64,000 bases of DNA from Pseudorasbora parva (lineage: Eukaryota; Chordata; Actinopteri; Cypriniformes; Gobionidae): the NCBI RefSeq assembly GCF_024679245.1, contig NC_090176.1:26109546-26173545 (forward strand), in the 5' to 3' direction. The notes beneath the pieces were generated by a model that was not told the DNA's origin, did no database searches, and worked only from the letters and a program-made list of their open reading frames with translations. Positions 52,755 through 64,000 of the stretch are shown piece by piece (positions within the stretch are counted from its first letter, which is position 1; each line of letters opens with the position of its first letter). A program made the position numbers and the translations under genes.

Positions 52755-54513
52755 CATTTTTTAAAAAACAAGCTTTGTTTTCTCTGTAGATAAAGATCTT
52801 TTTGTTTTGGGGAGAAATATTTGAGATTAATTCATGGACACAACTAATCCAGCTCTGTAAACATTAAATTCATGATTAATGTGTGTGAGGATTCTCTGAA
52901 AAGTGGCATCATAAAATAGAGAAGTTTGACGGTAGTTAAAGAACAGCCTGACTGTATTTCCTTGTAGACTTTTAGCTGTGTATCTCTTACATGTGTCACT
53001 TCTAAAGCCATGCAGTTTATTTATAAACCAGTCATAATCATTTTAAATAAAAGCAGAATGTGTTTGAAATGTAAATGTAGAAATGTACTGACTGTCGCTA
53101 TTCGCTTTGAGAATGTTTATGCGCATTTAGTCAAAAGCTTCTCCTCTCCTCAGAGACGACAACCTAATTTCTCATTAGACAATGTCTCTGATGCTGTGAT
53201 GCTGACGCTCTGATTGGCTGTGCTTGCGTCAGATTGGTGGTGTTTGCGTCTGCCTTGATTGGCAGCTCCCGATAGTGCTGCCATGACGACGGATAGAATA
53301 AACACCAGGCAGAAGGTTTTTCATAAAAGGCTGCAGATGCACAAACATACTGAGACCCAGCGCGAGAGAGAGGGCAGGAATCCAGCTTTAACCCTGAACC
53401 CCTGTGGAATCCTCTGTGCAAACGCTCGTTCCCTCCATTTCCAATGTGTTCCCCATAATCTCTTTATATGCTTCCATTAGACATTTAAGGAACATCTCAG
53501 GCTGAGGGCACCATTGTCTGTGTTTGTGTTTGTGTGTGTGTGTGTGTGTGTATCTGTGTACCGAAAGCAGAAGCTGTATCGTGGGGAATGTCCATACTCA
53601 TATCCTCATATGTGTAATAACAGGATCATCTCTGGCGCTTATGATCTGCATCAACCAGATTAGGCTTCAGCTCCGAAATCTGCATTCTGGGAATTACACA
53701 AACACACACACACAAACACATGCCGCTCCAACGAGTAATCCTGAGGGAAGCACTCATTCGGCCTAAATTAGCTACTCTCTCTGTCTTCTGTCTTACTCTC
53801 TCTGCCTGTGTCTCACTTTTCTCAGAGTTTCTCTACTCTCCCGCAATATTCTTCTCCTCCTCCTAGTGACCACTTGCACCTGCTTTATTCAGCGTGCGAG
53901 ACTTCATTGAAAAACCATTAAAAAATCTAGGCGCAAATAAGTTATTTTCTTTGTCCCCAGCCTTGTTTTTCTCAGAAAGGGTTTTATTTAGCAAGTTTTC
54001 TTTTGCAAGCACAGCATTGTGTTATTTCTGTCATCATAGTTGCCGTGCGTGTGTCAGAAATATCTGAAAGGCTGTGTACTAACACATCTATTCTAGTGTA
54101 TTGCAGTGCATTTTAATAGACTCCACATAAACATCTGTTAGACATGCTGGAAATAAAAACCTCAGCAGTGGCTCGTGCAGCTGTGCAGTGTGTCTGAGAA
54201 CCAGAGGTCTTTTCTCTGCTACGCATTCATTTTATCTTTTGTCATAAAAACACGATCAACCGCACAGTTCCTGCTCTGATACGAGCAACAGATCTTACCC
54301 TGCTTGGAGGAGTCTGCCCGTGAGTCATCGGCACAAGATATTTTTTAGCCATTGTTGCTCAAAATCACTTGGTGAGATTGCAGAGTTGTAGTCTGACGGT
54401 CTCGCTGAAATTATGATGACTACTGCTGGGGGGGAAATAAAATATTGATGATTGCACATTTGTCATCTACTCCCCAAATAGTATCTGCGCTGTTGGGAGG
54501 GTGAAGTCATTCT

Positions 54514-55652
54514 CAGTGGTGGAAAGAGTACTGAAAAAGTATACTCAAGTAGAAGGACTGTTACTTGTCAAAAAATTTAGTTCAAGTAAAGTACAAGTAC
54601 CTGTCCTAAATACTACTCAAAGTAGGAGTAAAAAGTAGTGAAAAGTAGTGAAAAGTAGAATACTCAAGAGTAGTGAGTATTATGCTATAAATGTTATTCC
54701 ACCTTATACCCTGCAAATTAAAAATGCGGCTTACTTTTTTATGGATGATTCTCAATAAGAACAAAAAAACCTGAGATCACCAACAGTATTTCAATATTTC
54801 TTTGACTATTTATTTTTATTTTACTGCTAGCACTAAAAATACCGCCATTTGAGAAAGCAACAAATAATCTGGTAACATTTATGACAACCATTCATTTCTT
54901 GCGGTTAATTAAAAAAGGTTGTACATTAACAGTTCTACCTAGAAAAAGTTATTTTGAGTTCTTTCTTTTCAAGACACATTCAATGTACTGCTTTAATTTC
55001 AATAGATGTTTTTTTTTCCTGTAAAAAGAATACACTTAAGAAATCAGAATAGAGTAACTCACAATTTTCGCCACTGATTATTTTTGCTTGCAATAAAAAA
55101 AATTAACTGATTTAAATATGAATCTGATGTTTTATTAAAGTTATTTGATACATGGACTACAATTTTAAATTGCCATGTGTGAATACATAAATATGTACTT
55201 CAATATGCTGACAGAAAGCAGGTTTATCTGTTTATATGTTAAACGGAATCGTTGTAAGGAACAAAAATCTAGTAGTTATGATCGGTTAGTAGTGCACTTT
55301 GAAGCCTGGCAAACAATCAAGCTGAAGTGAAGTGTTTCCAGCAGATGGCACCGCGAGCTTGTGTAGCGCTATAAGAATATGTGCGTGTATTAGAAAATGT
55401 AATATTCTGTGGTCAATTTTAAGTAATTGTTTAAGGCATTTGATGATTTCAGCCAGCACTTACCCCCTCTCACTCTAGGCTGGTTACACAGGACTGATTA
55501 TTCATCTTAGCCAATCACGTTGACAGGAAAATAAATAAACATAATGTAGCAACGGCAGGTTTAGGGAAAATAGCGCTGTAAAAGTACCGATACAGCACTT
55601 AAAATGTACTAAAGTAAGAGAATTATTTGTAATTTGTTACTTTACACCACTG
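54514..55652. mobile_element. hAT-type element with perfect 8-bp duplication
   Basis: The ends CAGTGGTGGAAAGAGTACTG and TTGTTACTTTACACCACTG are inverted repeats. Subterminal AAGTA/TACTT words are dense at both ends. The duplication GTCATTCT is exact at 54506-54513 and 55653-55660. It is 1,139 bases with no transposase frame. The right duplication abuts the partial repeat at 55662-55995. Confidence 0.88.
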
Positions 55653-55661
55653 GTCATTCTT

Positions 55662-55995
55662 TAGATGGAGGGAAGAATGGAAGGTTCGAGGCCCACCAGA
55701 GTTGTGACTTTTGGTATTTTGTTAACTATATACCGCACAGAGTTGCTCTCACGAAGGAATGAAGGGAAGGGAAGGGTGACAGAATTTCGACAGCTTCTTT
55801 GTTTACAAGAAGCACGCGGAACCTCCACAACTCTGCCGTCATTATGTTAAGCCCACCCACCGACTCTATGCACGATGTGATTGGCCTGACCAGAGTTTGT
55901 TTTTTCCAGCTCGCAAGTCTATGGAGAGTTGATAAACGACACTCGCTGCAAATTAGATTTGCTGCCGCTAGATTGCGTCTAGATTTCTAGGCTAA
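55662..55995. repeat. Partial copy of the 24234-24763 element
   Basis: It shares CGACTCTATGCACGATGTGA, GACACTCGCTGCAAATTAG, TTTGCTGCCGCTAG and TCTAGATTTCTAGGCTA with that element. The left end is missing. Confidence 0.7.
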
Positions 55996-56099
55996 TGTCC
56001 TATTCATATTTTACCTATAAATAAGGATAAATAAGTATATTGTTTTGATGAAAAATTCTGTTTCAGAACCATTAGTTGTTTTTATTTTTTGTCTGCATT

Positions 56100-56370
56100 G
56101 TATTTGTACTTATAAATACTTACAAAAATATTATTACAATTTATTTAACTGCATTCTATTCATTCCTGTGATGGTAAAGCTGAATTTTCAGCATCATTAC
56201 TCCAGTCTTCTAATATACTGATTTAGTGCTCAAGAAATATTTTTCTTATTACTAATGTTGAAAACATTTTTTGAGGAATGAAGTAATATTACTTATTTTT
56301 ACTTTAATATTATAATTGTTTTTACTGTCACTTTTTAAACAATTTAATGCATCCTTGTTGAAAAGTATTA
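56100..56370 (-). repeat. Dispersed repeat, reverse orientation
   Basis: GAATTTTCAGCATCATTACT then CCAGTCTTCTAATATACTGA, and AATGCATCCTTGTTGAAAAG. Confidence 0.7.
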
Positions 56371-56725
56371 ATTTCTTATGAACAATAGTGCACATGAAGG
56401 CCGTAACCATGTCTTGAGGTTGGGGGAGACCAATTTATTTTATTTTTATAAAGCATAAAGAAACAGAAAAGTGAATGAAATTCTAGGTCTAATTCTAGTT
56501 GGGAAAAAATCCTTTTGGGACTATTTCAAAACAATATTTGCATTTATTTGCGTCAAATATATTTTGAGTCCTAAGATTCTTTGCACTGGTGAATACATAG
56601 ATCTGCTGTTAACATTCAAGTTCTCTGGTTTTCTGGTGGTAAAGATGTTCATCAATGATAGTATATTTAGAGCAGGGACAGTTTTGTTGGCATTTTGTTT
56701 GTGATTTTGTTTCGAGTTTGATTCT

Positions 56726-56862
<137 letters not shown>

Positions 56863-57379
56863 GGCATTAAGCAATCGATTGACACGCTCATATGCGTGTG
56901 AAGCCAAAAGAGAACGTAAACCCCCGCTACTTTGATTTGATTGGCCATCTCATTCATTTTGACATTGACTTTATGCCTGTTAGACCGGAGGCAGAGCAGA
57001 CTAAACATTTTACTTTTAAACATTTTTGTCATCCTAATATACAGACCACTGTGTAATGAAGTGCAGCAGAGCAGAGCAAGAATTTCAAATATTGGGGTGA
57101 ACAATGTACATTTGTAATTGTAAAAACAATGTAAATTGTACATTATTATTTAAATTGTAAATAATATGTGTGGTATGGAAGTATTTGTCTACTGAATTTT
57201 ATTAAATCTTTTATTTGCATGGAAAAAAATGTAAAAAGATTTTTAAGTGATTCACCCACAGAAAGTTTTTTTTCTTCTTCTTCCTAAAGCTGATTTGATT
57301 CTTTCTGTCCAACTGTGTGCATTTTTTTTCTCCTTTGTGGTCAAAAAATTCTCTTTTGTGTATTCTCTCTGTCTCTTAG

Positions 57380-58565
<1,186 letters not shown>

Positions 58566-59289
58566 TGAATTCCCACACAGTATGAAATGAAAAGGGTTCC
58601 AAACACCCACAACGTGAACTTGATGCTATGATAAACGAACAAATACATGGCACACAACTGTTGGCTGAAATCTTGCATTAAGTAGATGGAAGAATTCCCT
58701 ATCAGCACAGAATAAAAAAGATTTCAACATTTCCCTGGACTCTTTCCAGTATCTTAGATGAATTTTGTCTGTCTAAATTCACTATGCTACATACAGTGTT
58801 GGCTTTAAACAATTTGCTGCCTATTGTTTGCAAAAGCTTTGCAAGTGCTAGTTAAGTAAACTGATATGCTAGACTCAAAGTATAGCCAATATATTTTTGT
58901 TGGGTTTGTCCTCGTCAGGCTTAATTTTTACTTTACGTTCTTCAGCTGACCCATCACAAAACAATATTTAATTTACCATATATATGTCAAAATTGTTAAC
59001 AAGTACCAGAAAGACATTTGTATTTACAAAAAAAAAAACTTTTTAATTAGCAATAATAAATCAACAATAAATCAATGGCAGCTGTTGGAAAATGATACAG
59101 TATGAATACAGATTCTTACTGATGCTGCCAAGAATATCACAGGTCATTCTTAAATGTGCCATTTGTAAAAATTGAGGTAAAAATATCCAAAAAATGACCT
59201 ACACGCATCAAAAGAATGAGAAGAAATAAAGGGTGATGATGTCATTTAAAAAATGTCAAGTTATAGTGCTGCAGAGATATCAACCTTAA

Positions 59290-59959
59290 TTAGCAGTAGC
59301 ATTACTAGCCCCGGCCCGACAGGTGTCGTAATACCAGTCTCGGCCATGGGAGGCGGTATGCGGGCAACATAACCACCAGCCAACCTGCAATACACGAATA
59401 ACTTGCACGGCTTGTGGGCATACTTAAACCTGATGTCAATCGTGTGGAAAGTACAGCCCACTACTTCATTTCAGTTCAGGGAAGAGAGCGGGAGGATGGC
59501 CGAAGCCCTTGGCAAGAGACACCGACCACCACCACCCGCTACAGGGAAACAACCGCAATCGGAATCAAAATATGATATCTAATAGTATCTAATATGATAA
59601 ACAGAGCTCCATTACCTCATAATCATAACCGGAAGAGCTGATCAGTGCAGGCGCCCGGCGAATGTGTCCCATCCCGTCATAATAAAAGTCCCGGTATTTG
59701 CGAGGGGGTATTTGTTTAACAATCTCTCCAGCAGCTGTGCTCAGCTCCACAACACTCGGCCCTGCTCTGCTTCACACTACAGTAACGTTAATAAGCCGCA
59801 TGCATTAACATGATTTCTGCCTGAGTCCTATTTTCCACCGGCTGTGATGTGAAGGCACATGTCCCAAGATACTTCGCTCAAACTTTGCGTCATCAAACTA
59901 CGCATTTGTTTTGAATAGGCGCCCTCCAGTGGACGGAAAGTTGCATAGTGCACCTTTAA
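59290..59959 (+). mobile_element. TTAA-type element ending TAGTGCACCTTTAA, copy in + orientation
   Basis: It ends TTGCATAGTGCACCTTTAA. GCCCTGCTCTGCTTCACAC, ATCATGATTTCTGCC-like and TTTTGAATAGGCGCCCTCC segments match the element at 29575-30227 in reverse. The left boundary is uncertain. Confidence 0.65.
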
Positions 59960-60437
59960 ATGGGTGGTTCACCCAAAATGAAAATTAGCCCATGATTTAC
60001 TCACCCTCAAGTCATCCTAAGTGTATATGACATTCTTCAAACGAATAAAAGTTAAATTATATAAAAAAAAGTCCTGGGTAATCCAAGCTTTATAATGGCA
60101 GGGACTGTTGCTCTGTTTTTGAAGTCCATAAAAATGCATCTGTCCGTCAAAAAACGTGCTCCACACGGCTCCGGGAGGTTAATAAATCGCCTTCCATATT
60201 CAGTTTATCGGGAAAGTGTTGAAAGTGCTGAAAGTGAAAGCGCTACTAGGTACGCTCGTCAGACATTGCGTACGCATCTTGAACTCCGAGAAGGCACTTT
60301 CAACCCTTCTCCACGGAAGGTGATCTGCCGGAACTTTAATTTAAAAAGTTTTAAATATGGATTTTTTCTTACACAAACTCATCAATTCCCTTTTAAAGGC
60401 ATTTATTAACCTCCCGGAGCCGCATGGAGCACGTTAT
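59956..60437. mobile_element. Truncated copy of the 46508-47257 foldback MITE
   Basis: It begins TTAAATGGGTGGTTCACCCA and keeps TCACCCTCAAGTCATCC, TGGGTAATCCAAGCTTTATA and CTCCCGGAGCCGCATGGAGC. The right arm is missing after about 60437. It shares its first TTAA with the end of the preceding element. Confidence 0.8.
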
Positions 60438-60459
60438 TTGACATTATTCTAAAGCGGAA

Positions 60460-60740
60460 GTCTCACCAGCCATTTCTCCAGTCTTCATTGTCACATGATC
60501 CTTCAGAAATCATTCTAATATGGTGATTTGAAGATTTTTTTTATTTATTTTTTTATCAATGTGAAAAACATTTGTGATGCTTAATATTTTTGCTTGTTTT
60601 TTTTCAGTATTCTTTGATGAATATAAAGTTTAAAAGAACAGCATATATTTAAAATAGAAATCTTTTGTAACATTATAAATGTTTTCCTATCTTCTTTTTT
60701 TTTTTTTGTTAATTTAATGGCTCCTTAAATAAAAGTGTTA
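60460..60740 (-). repeat. Dispersed repeat, reverse orientation
   Basis: GTCACATGATCCTTCAGAAA then TCATTCTAATATGGTGATTT mark the family, followed by its T-rich and AGAACAGCATATATTTAAAA segments. Confidence 0.75.
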
Positions 60741-61209
60741 CGATATAGTGGCATTGAACCAGTTTGACACTCTCACAATGGCTTTGGCCCAGCACGTTAT
60801 CCTTATTACAGAGTCCTTTTTCAGTAGTCTTATTACTGCAATAATCGTAAGAAGAGATTCAAATCAAACGGATGATCCAAAATATCTCTCTATGAAGAGT
60901 GTTTATAGGCAGAAGATTTTCATAATCCGGCAGCCAGGGTTTATTATTCTATAAATATGAATGACGACAGAATGGCAGCTTATCCTCGCTGATCAGCAAG
61001 CTTTAATAAAGATGGGATGTGAGGAAGTTCCTTTCTTTATATATAATTAGTAATTATGTGTAGTGAAAACACTCCACTGTTTTTAACAAACTCTTAATTA
61101 CTGAGGGAGATGAGGGTTTAATTAGTGCCCTGTGTCTAAAGGCTAAACCTGATCAACCCACTGCAAGCAAACATGCTCTCTCACACAAACACACACACTA
61201 CATTCAAGT

Positions 61210-61284
61210 TGTGTTTGTGTGTGTGGTGTGGTGTGGTGTGTTGTGGTGTGTTGTGGTGTGTGTGTGGTGTGTGTGTGTGTGTGT
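61210..61284. repeat. GTGTG/GTGGTGTG simple repeat
   Basis: Irregular tandem of GTGTG and TTGTGGTGTG units. Confidence 0.9.
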
Positions 61285-61385
61285 CCAAAGGGGTAGAATG
61301 AAATTAAGGTGCACTAGAGATCTATTTTCTAAATGAAAACTGAGTGTGAGTGACAGGCCATTACAGCAGAGTATTATTCCCATGG

Positions 61386-61686
61386 ACCTTAAAGGGAAAG
61401 TTCACGCAAAAAATTATATTCTCTCAAAATGTATTATCCTTTATTTAATTCCCAAACCCGTATGACTTTGTTTCCTGTGTGGAATGCAAAAAAAAGAAAA
61501 AAAAAAGCTGCTATTTTCTATACAATTAAACTGAATGGGGATCATGTACAGCCAAATACTGAAAACGAGCAGCTTGGACATTGTGCTAAACATTATCTTT
61601 TGTGTTCCACACAAAAAAACTAAGTCATATGGGTGAGTAAATAATGACAGAACATTCATTTTTGGGTGAACCAACTATCCATTAAA
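61386..61686. mobile_element. TTAA-flanked foldback MITE
   Basis: TTAAAGGGAAAGTTCACGCA at the left mirrors TTTTGGGTGAACCAACTATC then CATTAA at the right. ATGTATTATCCTTTATTTA mirrors GTGAGTAAATAATGACAGAA. It is about 300 bases. Confidence 0.8.
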
Positions 61687-62732
61687 CAATCTTTTTCTCT
61701 ATCTGTCTGTTCAACATCACCTCCAGGGGCCTTTAGGTTTTAGATCCACATCTCCTCCTCAGCCCATCATTCTCTGTCCATGACCTGTCCGCTCGCTGTC
61801 GGCGAAGCCTCTCTGTAGAGATTTCCTGCCTGGGTATTTGATTGTTACTCAGATCTACTCTGTTTTTTTATTTTTTTATTCAAAGACTTTGAGTGCATTT
61901 AGTTTTCAGCAGAAGGCCGTTAGGGAATTGTTTTTGATTGGCAGAAGTGAAAATCCAGGCATTCAGTGAATGGCAGCAGTGCCAGAAGAGGCTGTGAAAT
62001 AAAGGCCCAGATGGTTTATGGGAGCCTGACTAGGATTTTTGAGAGTTTGAGTCTAATATCTCTGCTTCAATCAATCTTTCCACTGCCACAACTTTTCTCT
62101 TTTTCCTATGTCTCACTGTTCATCAACCTGCACCATCTTTATATTATTCTTCATTCTAATCACTGTTAGTGTTTGCTCTTTTATCACATTTATTATCATA
62201 TCTACCAACTTTCTTTTTTTGCTACTCGTACACATTCGCCTCTGCCTTATCTGTACCTTTTTCCTTTATTCCTTTTGCTGTCTCTGAGCAGCTTGTTTTC
62301 CTCTCTCTGTTGTTTTCAACCTGTCAAGATTCTCACAGTCAAGATCCACACATCCTGTCTAAACTTTATCTTCTTATACTTCACATTTTTTCTAGCTCGA
62401 TCCAGATTGTGCTAAAAGCATTGCTTGCAAAGGCAAGAACCTTAAGTATAAATTATTACTAACGTTAAGTATTAATTATTTTATTTGACACTTAACTCGT
62501 CATGTTTGTCTTAGGAGTGTGAATTATAGAAATCCACAGCATGTTGAGGAAAAGTGTCATATTAACTTTTGTAATCAGTTAAACTTATAATCCCCCTGAT
62601 ATATCCAGATACACATGGGCACTTTTTAATTGAGCTCATAAGCAGTGCCCTAGCAACCACAGAATAGAATACCTTGGCAACTACATGGCAACACTCTGTA
62701 AACTACCTGCAGCATTGTGTCAATGGCTATTG

Positions 62733-62760
62733 CACCCCCACCCCCACCACCTCCACCTCC
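62733..62760 (-). other. G-rich run on the minus strand (quadruplex-capable)
   Basis: The + strand reads CACCCCCACCCCCACCACC then TCCACCTCC, so the minus strand has two runs of five G and several of two or three. A two- or three-tetrad quadruplex is possible in principle. No function is implied. Confidence 0.45.
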
Positions 62761-63450
62761 ACCAACACCAATTCCACCATGTCCCACCTCCTGCTTTAGC
62801 GTGGGCTGTTAAGAGTTGCTTACAAGTGGTCTCTCTCTCTTACTTTCTCTTCTGGTTTTTGTCTTCCTACCTCTCTTTCCCTGGATTTTTTTTTTGTGTC
62901 TCCTGTTGAATAATTCATTTCAGCTTCTACGTCTTGCCTCTTCCAGGCCAGTCCCTCGCACCCATTAGCATAAAATACATCTTTAACTTTGTCTCGGTTT
63001 CTCTGTGAAGGATCTCTCATAAAGTGCTTCAGCCTCCTGCCTCATTGCTGCCTCACTGATTCCTTTAGCTCTCACTCTCAACCAGCTATTGCAGATGCAA
63101 TTTTTAGCCATGTCACTTGCATGTTCACACCTCTCTTGTGTAAAACCATCACCTCTGCATCTGTTCTCCACCCCCAATCTCCTCTAAAGACCTTTTATAC
63201 AGGCGGGGTTTTGGCAGCTCACTTCCTGAAAGCTAGCCCTGCTAGGTCTCTCCCAGCAGGCTGACGTGAGAACAGCTCGCTAGCCATGGCAGCTATGAGC
63301 TGTGACAGTGCTAATGGGCTCCTCCTTCACTCTTCCATGACACTATATACAGCAAGTGTACAGTATACACTCCTCTACACATCACACTTCCTGTTCTTCT
63401 TTGGAGAATATGTGTGTCCTGTCTGTTTCCCAGATGGTTTAACAAGCTTC

Positions 63451-64000
<550 letters not shown>

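Overview
This is vertebrate nuclear DNA, most likely from a cyprinid fish (carp, goldfish or barb type). The evidence is the dense intronic DNA transposons of kinds common in cyprinid genomes: TTAA-flanked foldback elements, hAT elements with 8-bp target duplications, and (CA)n, (CT)n and (GGAT)n arrays. I see no bacterial genes, operons, CRISPR arrays, tRNAs or rRNAs. Species assignment is inference.

The only protein-coding gene I can support is a partial one on the + strand, man1a2 (Golgi mannosyl-oligosaccharide 1,2-alpha-mannosidase IB, glycoside hydrolase family 47). Six consecutive internal coding exons lie at 16245-16341, 42299-42417, 45431-45511, 57380-57474, 58198-58321 and 58401-58494. 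They join in frame into 203 codons plus one base, with GT/AG at every junction. They encode roughly the first 40% of the luminal catalytic domain, including the catalytic Glu of the FEVNIR motif. The exon or exons for the cytoplasmic tail, membrane anchor and stem are not recognised in the first 16 kb and are presumed upstream. The remaining catalytic exons must lie beyond 64000. Introns range from 79 bp to about 26 kb.

Everything else is intronic or flanking DNA. 1-16.2 kb: a TTAA-bounded element split by an 807-bp hAT insertion, other inverted-repeat elements, a hAT-derived element with a BED zinc-finger remnant, an antisense LINE fragment and a (GT)n-free but repeat-rich remainder. 16.3-42.3 kb (giant intron): several hAT elements, some nested, a second BED-remnant element, two further copies of the TTAA element in opposite orientations, a retroelement-like block, long (CA)55 and (GT)97 tracts, a compound AT/CATA satellite and one RFX-type X-box. 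42.4-57.4 kb: foldback MITEs, two long (CT)n tracts, a solo-LTR-like element, and a hAT with a perfect 8-bp duplication. 58.5-64 kb: more foldback elements, a (GA)53 tract and a GGAT-type satellite with a 272-bp higher-order period that runs off the end.

I found no new multi-gene system. The points most worth a second look are the dated insertion history (an interrupted copy and an intact sibling copy in the same window), inverted repeat pairs flanking man1a2 exons that could favour circular RNA, and the RFX-like X-box in the giant intron. Repeat family names were not assigned where I could not be sure.
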